Part shown: in pieces, positions 7,057-11,901 of the stretch
Numbering within the stretch: position 1 is the first letter of the stretch
How the letters are laid out: every line of letters starts with the position of its first letter
Assembly: GCA_030271595.1 (NCBI GenBank)
Contig: JARXKO010000010.1
Location: 1-11,901, forward strand
Reading direction: 5' to 3'
DNA: 11,901 nt
Source: Pseudomonadota bacterium
Lineage (GTDB): Bacteria > Pseudomonadota > Alphaproteobacteria > Sphingomonadales > Sphingomonadaceae
Notes under the pieces: model-generated
The model's database searches: none
Told to the model about the DNA's origin: nothing
What the model saw: the letters and a program-made list of their open reading frames with translations, nothing else
Made by a program: the position numbers and the translations under genes

Positions 7057-10000
7057 TTAATGAGCCGGTGCTTCCTGCGGATCCGGCGTGCGATGCCGCT
7101 CCCGGCCTGCTCCCGCCGCAAGCCGTTTCACCCCGATAAGCTTGTAGATTGCTGGAAGCACGAACAGCGACAGGAGCGGCGCGGTGATCATTCCGCCGAC
7201 CATGGGCGCGGCCAGCCGCTGCATTACCTCATGCCCTGTGCCTGCGCCGACCAGCAGCGGGAACAGTCCGGCGAGGATCACCGCGACCGTCATCGCCTTG
7301 GGTCGGACGCGAAGAACCGCGCCTTCCATCAGAGCCTCGTCGAGATCGGCGTCGGCGGAAAACCTGCCGCGAGCGATGCGCCCGTTGATCGCGTTGTCGA
7401 GATAGACGAGCATCACGACTCCGAACTCGGCGGCGAGGCCGGCGAGCGCGATGAAACCGACCGCGGTCGCCACGGACACGGCGTGGCCGAGCAGAAAGAT
7501 CAACCAGATGCCGCCGACCAACGCGAACGGCAGGCTGGCAAGGATGACCAGCGGCTGGCGCACGCGCCCGAAGGCGATGAACAGCAGCAGGAAGATGATT
7601 CCAAGCGTCGCGGGAACGACCCACGCCAAGCGCTTGGCGGCCCGCTCGGCATATTCGAACTGCCCGCTCCAGCTCAACGCATATCCCGGCGGAAGCTTGA
7701 CACTGGCCGCGACGTCCCGCTGCGCCTCCCGCACGAAACCGATGAGATCGCGGCCGCGCACATCGATATAGACCCAGGCACTTGGCTGGGCATTCTCGCT
7801 CTTGATCATCGTCGGACCAGACTCGACCCGGATGCTGGCGAGTAACGACAACGGAACAACGGCTCCGTCATTGGTAATGATCGGAAGCTGCTGGAGCGCT
7901 TCGAGGCTGTTGCGATTCTCCCGGGGCAAGCGGATATTGATCGGGAAGCGCGCCAGCCCTTCGACCTTTTCGCCGATTTGTGCGCCGCCGACCGCCATCG
8001 CGGCCGTCTGCTGCACCTCCTCGATGGAGAGGCCGTAGCGCGCCGCAGCAAGGCGATTAACCTCGACATCAATATAGCGCCCGCCGGTAAGTCGGTCGGA
8101 CACCGCCGATGCCGTGCCGCGAATCGGTTTCACCGCCTGTTCGACCTGTTCACCAAGCCGCTGGAGCGTGGCGAGGTCGGGACCCGTGATCTTGACCCCG
8201 ACGGGGCTCTTAATGCCAGTTGCGAGCATGTCGATGCGATTGCGGATTGGCTGGACAAAGACATTCGCCAAACCGGGAATCTTGAGCTTGGAGTCGAGCT
8301 CAGCGATGATCTTGTCGGTGGTCATGCCCGACCGCCATTCGATTTTTGGCCGAAGCTGGATCGTGGTTTCGAACATCTCCAGCGGCGCAGGATCGGTCGC
8401 GGTTTCGGCGCGGCCGGCCTTGCCCAACACGGTCTTCACTTCGGGCACGGTCTTGATGAGCCGGTCGGTAACCTGGAGCAACTGGCCTGCCTCGGCCGCG
8501 GACAGGCCGGGCAGCGCGGTGGGCATGTAGAGGATGTCACCTTCCTCCATTGGCGGCATGAATTCAGCCCCGGTCATGCTCCACGGAATGAAGGTGAGAA
8601 TCACCGCCGCAAGGGCAATGCCGATGACCTTTTTCGGCTGTCCCAGCACCCAGGCGAGCGCCGGGCGATAGATGCGGATAAGGAAGCGATTGATCGGGTT
8701 ATCCTGCTCCGGGCGGATGCGGCCTTTGACGAACATGGCGATCAGAACCGGTACGAGCGTGACCGACAGTCCCGCCGCCGCGGCCATCGAATAGGTCTTG
8801 GTCAGCGCGAGCGGCCGGAACAGCCGCCCTTCCTGCGCCTCCAACGTGAACACCGGCAGGAACGACAAGGTGATGATCAACAGCGAGAAGAATAGAGCCG
8901 GGCCGACTTCGACGGCCGCATCGACCAGAAGCGCGATTCGGCGCCCGTCGTTCATTCCAGCCGACCCACCGGCATGTTCGAGCTTCTTGTGCGCATTTTC
9001 TATCATGACGATCGCCGCATCGACCATCGCGCCAATGGCAATGGCAATCCCGCCGAGTGACATGATGTTGGCGTTGATGCCCTGAAGGTTCATCACTGCA
9101 AACGCGGTTAAGATGCCGAGCGGGAGCATGATTACCGCCACCAGCGACGATCGCAGGTGGAGCAGGAACAGTCCGGTCACCAGCACGACGATCAGCAGCT
9201 CCTCGGCAAGCTTCTCCCACAGGTTGGCGACGGCGCGGTGAATGAGCGCCGAGCGGTCATAGACCGTGACCACTTCGACGCCGGCCGGCAGGCTCGGTTT
9301 CAGCTGTTCGAGCTTGTCCTTTACAGCCTCGATCACCTTCGCGGTGTTCGCGCCTTGCCGGACGACGACGATCCCGCCCGCTACCTCGCCTTCGCCGTTG
9401 AGCTCGGCAATGCCACGCCGGAAATCGGGCGCGATCTGGACTCGCGCGATATCGCCGACGGTAACCGCAATGCCGCCCGGCTCGGCCTTGAGGGGAATAT
9501 CGCGGAAGTCCTGAAGCGTCTTCAGATAGCCGCCGACGCGGACCATATACTCCGCGCCGCCGCGCTCGATCACCGAACCGCCGGCCTCGGCATTCGCCTT
9601 GCGGATCGCGTCAATCAACGCGGGGATCGAAACGCGGAAAAGCTGCATCTTCTGCAGGTCCGGCTGGACCTGGAATGACTGAACCATGCCGCCGACGCTC
9701 GCCACTTCGGCAACCCCGTCGATTTCTTTGAGCTGGAAGCGCAAGAACCAGTCCTGGAGCGCGCGCAGCTGGGCAAGGTCGTGTCCGCCGGTGCGGTCGA
9801 CCAGCGCGTATTCGTAAGCCCAGCCGACGCCCGTCGCATCGGGCCCAAGGGTGGGCGAGACATTCCTGGGCAGGCGGTCGCGCGCCTGGCTTAGATATTC
9901 TAGCGTCCGCGAACGCGCCCAATAAAGGTCGGTGCCGTCCTTGAAAAGCACGGTGACGAAGCTGTCGCCAAAGAACGAAAATCCCCGGACAGCCTTGACC

Positions 10001-10233
10001 TGCGGCGCCGAGAGCATGGTGCTGGCGAGCGGGTAGGTGACTTGCGCCTCGACGATGCTCGGCGCCTGACCCGGGTAGCTGGTGCGGATGATCACCTGCG
10101 TGTCGGTCAGGTCGGGCAGCGCATCGACCGGAGTTCGGGTCAACGCGTAGGTCCCGATCGCGGCGAGAAACGCGGCCCCGATCAAAACCAGCAGGCGGTT
10201 GGCAACCGACCAGCGGATGATCCATTCGATCAC
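7057..10233 (-). CDS. cusA: Cu(I)/Ag(I) efflux RND permease CusA
   Basis: Inner-membrane proton-driven pump of the heavy-metal RND (HME) family; exports Cu(I)/Ag(I) through CusB and an outer-membrane channel. 1058 residues, full family length. It has TM1 at about 11-30, two large periplasmic loops and a 12-helix layout. The proton-relay Asp lies in [16 protein letters not shown] (D405). All three methionines matching the copper-binding triad of E. coli CusA are present: YMPT (M570), PLEM (M620) and RIDM (M669), with the same 50- and 49-residue spacing. This argues for Cu/Ag rather than Zn/Co/Cd (CzcA) export. The start is GTG at 10233, overlapping the cusB stop as GTGA, with GGAG 8 nt upstream. 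It is the last gene of the visible operon, ending 37 nt from hemN's convergent end. No truncation or frameshift seen. Confidence 0.96.
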   Translation of the reverse strand: MIEWIIRWSVANRLLVLIGAAFLAAIGTYALTRTPVDALPDLTDTQVIIRTSYPGQAPSIVEAQVTYPLASTMLSAPQVKAVRGFSFFGDSFVTVLFKDGTDLYWARSRTLEYLSQARDRLPRNVSPTLGPDATGVGWAYEYALVDRTGGHDLAQLRALQDWFLRFQLKEIDGVAEVASVGGMVQSFQVQPDLQKMQLFRVSIPALIDAIRKANAEAGGSVIERGGAEYMVRVGGYLKTLQDFRDIPLKAEPGGIAVTVGDIARVQIAPDFRRGIAELNGEGEVAGGIVVVRQGANTAKVIEAVKDKLEQLKPSLPAGVEVVTVYDRSALIHRAVANLWEKLAEELLIVVLVTGLFLLHLRSSLVAVIMLPLGILTAFAVMNLQGINANIMSLGGIAIAIGAMVDAAIVMIENAHKKLEHAGGSAGMNDGRRIALLVDAAVEVGPALFFSLLIITLSFLPVFTLEAQEGRLFRPLALTKTYSMAAAAGLSVTLVPVLIAMFVKGRIRPEQDNPINRFLIRIYRPALAWVLGQPKKVIGIALAAVILTFIPWSMTGAEFMPPMEEGDILYMPTALPGLSAAEAGQLLQVTDRLIKTVPEVKTVLGKAGRAETATDPAPLEMFETTIQLRPKIEWRSGMTTDKIIAELDSKLKIPGLANVFVQPIRNRIDMLATGIKSPVGVKITGPDLATLQRLGEQVEQAVKPIRGTASAVSDRLTGGRYIDVEVNRLAAARYGLSIEEVQQTAAMAVGGAQIGEKVEGLARFPINIRLPRENRNSLEALQQLPIITNDGAVVPLSLLASIRVESGPTMIKSENAQPSAWVYIDVRGRDLIGFVREAQRDVAASVKLPPGYALSWSGQFEYAERAAKRLAWVVPATLGIIFLLLFIAFGRVRQPLVILASLPFALVGGIWLIFLLGHAVSVATAVGFIALAGLAAEFGVVMLVYLDNAINGRIARGRFSADADLDEALMEGAVLRVRPKAMTVAVILAGLFPLLVGAGTGHEVMQRLAAPMVGGMITAPLLSLFVLPAIYKLIGVKRLAAGAGRERHRTPDPQEAPAH

Positions 10234-11723
10234 TGCCCCGGCTCCGGTCCAATACGGTCGATGACGAAGTGATTCGACCGCGGCTCCGTTTCGACGTCGA
10301 ACTCCACCTTGAGGCCCGGGCGGAGACCGCGCAGCAGCGCCGGCCGTGCGACTTTGAATTTCATGGTCATCGCCGGCCAGTGCAATTGAGGGATTGGCTG
10401 GTGACTGATCGTGACCACTGCGTTGGCCGGATCGATCGCGACGATTGCACCATGACCCCTGGCAATCTGTGGCGCAGGCGCGGCGTTGGATGACATTCGC
10501 GCAAGCACGCCCGACAGCGAGGCTTCGGAATCGATCAGGAACTGACCGGAGGCGACCACCTGCTCACCGGGGCTGAGCCCGGAAAGGATTTGAGTCCACT
10601 GATCGGAATCGCGGCCGACCCGCACCTCGCGCGGAACGAAGCTGCCATTGTGACTGACGATCACGACCTGACGCACGCCAGTGTCAATCACTGCCTCGCT
10701 GGGAACGACGATCGCCATTCCGCCGGTGCCTTTGAGGGTGACGTTGGCGAACATGCCCTGCTTCAGCCGCAGTCCGGGGTTGGAAAGCGTGATTCGCAGC
10801 CGTGCGGTCCGGCTATCGGCATTGAACGAGGGATAGATGTAATCGACCACGCCGGTCCGGACGTCGCCGTCATAGGCGGAAAAGCTGATCTCGGCCGGCT
10901 CGCCAACGCGGATAGTGGCGAGCGACACTTCGGGAACGTTAGCGACGACCAGGACTCGAGAGAGGTCCTGGATGGTGAGGATCGATTGGCCTGGCGTGAC
11001 CTGCGCTCCGGGGCGGGCGCCGATCTTGGTGACCACGCCGGATGTCCGAGCGACGACTGGATACGTGCGCTGCGGCGCTCCGCCGCGTTCGAGCCGCTGG
11101 ATTGCGCTTTCGGGCAAGCCGAGCAGCTTGAGCCGGCTTCGTGCTGCCCCCCTGAGGCTCGCCGCGGCGGCACCGGGCGACGTCAGGAGCGCCCGATATT
11201 CGCTCTGGGCGCCGAGCAGGTCGGGCGAATAGAGCTGAGCGATCACCCGTCCGGCCCCGACCGGCTCGCCTTCGGCCCGGACGGACAAGCTCTCGACAAA
11301 ACCCGGTGTGAGCGTCTGGACTTCGCTGATCAATCGCTCGTCGAACTGCACTTGGCCGACGGCGCGAACGGCCGAGGCGATGTCACGTGTTTCAACCGGA
11401 GCAAGCCGGATACCGAGGTTCTGGATCATCGCCGGGGAAACGGTGACGCCGGCCTGAGCGCTGCCGTTCGCGCACTTGGGGACGAGCTCCATGCCCATCG
11501 ACGATTTTCCCGGACCGGGATGGTGCTCATCCGGGGACATCGGGTCATACCAGTAGAGAAGCTGGTCCCCGGCGCACGCCGATTGGGCGCTTTCGTCGCG
11601 ACCTCCTGCGAACAGGTAGCCGGCAAGACCGGCCGCGAGCGCGACGGCGAGCACGATCGCGACAATGATCGAATCCCGGCCGAACGGCCGCCTGACGATG
11701 GTCAGTTCATTGGCGCGTTTCAC
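10230..11723 (-). CDS. cusB: Efflux periplasmic adaptor CusB with N-terminal metal-binding domain and C-terminal CusF domain
   Basis: Periplasmic membrane-fusion protein linking CusA to the outer-membrane channel. 497 residues, longer than E. coli CusB (about 400). In order: a membrane anchor (about 18-40); a heavy-metal-binding domain (about 56-82: [20 protein letters not shown] then MGMELVP); barrel-sandwich and beta-barrel adaptor domains with the usual [14 protein letters not shown] entry and PSEAVIDTG strand; and a C-terminal CusF-like domain (about 420-495). The CusF copper ligands are intact: H441, W449, M452 and M454 ([16 protein letters not shown]), with the same spacing as H36, W44, M47 and M49 of E. 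coli CusF. Thus the copper chaperone, separate in E. coli, is fused to the adaptor. GTG start at 11723 with GGAG 8 nt upstream; GTGA overlaps at both ends imply coupled translation with the channel gene and cusA. Confidence 0.95.
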   Translation of the reverse strand: MKRANELTIVRRPFGRDSIIVAIVLAVALAAGLAGYLFAGGRDESAQSACAGDQLLYWYDPMSPDEHHPGPGKSSMGMELVPKCANGSAQAGVTVSPAMIQNLGIRLAPVETRDIASAVRAVGQVQFDERLISEVQTLTPGFVESLSVRAEGEPVGAGRVIAQLYSPDLLGAQSEYRALLTSPGAAAASLRGAARSRLKLLGLPESAIQRLERGGAPQRTYPVVARTSGVVTKIGARPGAQVTPGQSILTIQDLSRVLVVANVPEVSLATIRVGEPAEISFSAYDGDVRTGVVDYIYPSFNADSRTARLRITLSNPGLRLKQGMFANVTLKGTGGMAIVVPSEAVIDTGVRQVVIVSHNGSFVPREVRVGRDSDQWTQILSGLSPGEQVVASGQFLIDSEASLSGVLARMSSNAAPAPQIARGHGAIVAIDPANAVVTISHQPIPQLHWPAMTMKFKVARPALLRGLRPGLKVEFDVETEPRSNHFVIDRIGPEPGQ

Positions 11724-11901
11724 TGCGGCGTCTCCCCAAGAACGTGAATGATGTGAGCGGCGGCGCGGGCCCGGCGGGCCTGCGCTTCGACCGACTGGAT
11801 GTGAACCTCGATGTAGCGGCGGACGATCGCGAACGGCTGTTCGAGCGTTCCACTGCCGCCGCCCGCGTACCGCGCCTCGGCAATCTTGAATGCGCTTTCA
11901 A
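11720..11901 (-). CDS. Outer-membrane efflux protein (TolC/CusC family), C-terminal fragment
   Basis: The last 59 residues of a gene that starts outside the window, read on the minus strand in the frame ending at the TGA 11722-11720. The segment ESAFKIAEARYAGG, then TLEQPFAIVRRYIEVHIQSV and a long Ala/Arg-rich helix ending [11 protein letters not shown], resembles the final helical hairpin of TolC-type channels, which have an ARYxxG...TL pattern followed by an ARxxLxxxLG helix. It ends in a GTGA overlap with cusB, and CusC-CusB-CusA is the usual gene order, so an outer-membrane channel is expected here. Similarity within so short a piece is modest; the assignment rests about equally on sequence and position. 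Confidence 0.75.
   Translation of the reverse strand, partial: ESAFKIAEARYAGGGSGTLEQPFAIVRRYIEVHIQSVEAQARRARAAAHIIHVLGETPQ

Noticed and set aside
6973..8895. Two long plus-strand open frames (6973-7845 and 7978-8895) opposite cusA
   Set aside because: Highly charged, compositionally odd translations without domains, typical antisense shadows of a GC-rich gene; CusA is fully conserved here.
10590..11747. Long plus-strand open frame (385 codons) opposite cusB
   Set aside because: It mirrors the cusB codon pattern in GC-rich DNA, has no recognisable domain, and cusB is unambiguous over the same span.

Overview
GC-rich, densely packed bacterial DNA, most likely from an alphaproteobacterium. The pointers are a CbbR-controlled Calvin-cycle operon beginning cbbF-cbbP, a B12-dependent (class II) ribonucleotide reductase, perfect FNR-type boxes in front of hemN and nrdJ, and a CusCBA-type copper exporter. 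The exact genus cannot be read from this window. No RNA genes, insertion sequences, CRISPR arrays or prophage genes were seen.

Layout. (i) 1-1449, minus strand: phosphoribulokinase (running off the left edge) and fructose-1,6-bisphosphatase, 5 nt apart. (ii) 1450-1571: a divergent regulatory region with TTAC/GTAA half-sites, including one LysR-type T-N11-A palindrome. (iii) 1572-3177, plus strand: the LysR regulator CbbR, then 7 nt later a phosphoglycolate phosphatase. (iv) 3263-5491, minus strand: nrdJ. (v) 5492-5702: a dense divergent control region with two perfect TTGAT-N4-ATCAA boxes, one on each gene's side, plus two NrdR-like palindromes exactly 32 bp apart (centre to centre) on the nrdJ side. 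(vi) 5703-7019, plus strand: hemN. (vii) 7057-11901, minus strand: the 3' end of an outer-membrane factor gene, then cusB and cusA, joined by two GTGA start/stop overlaps.

How the genes fit together. The left part is CO2 fixation: CbbF and CbbP regenerate ribulose-1,5-bisphosphate, CbbR controls the operon, and the phosphatase removes 2-phosphoglycolate made by RuBisCO's oxygenase side reaction. The middle is a low-oxygen module: NrdJ makes deoxyribonucleotides and HemN makes protoporphyrinogen IX, both without needing O2, and both appear to be under FNR control. The right part is periplasmic Cu(I)/Ag(I) export. Its adaptor carries an N-terminal metal-binding domain and a C-terminal CusF domain in one chain.

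The oddest item is the phosphoribulokinase. Its N-terminal ~81 residues are canonical, but similarity stops abruptly near position 151 while the frame stays open to the window edge. This is a fusion, a rearrangement, a highly divergent segment or an assembly junction; the sequence here cannot say which.
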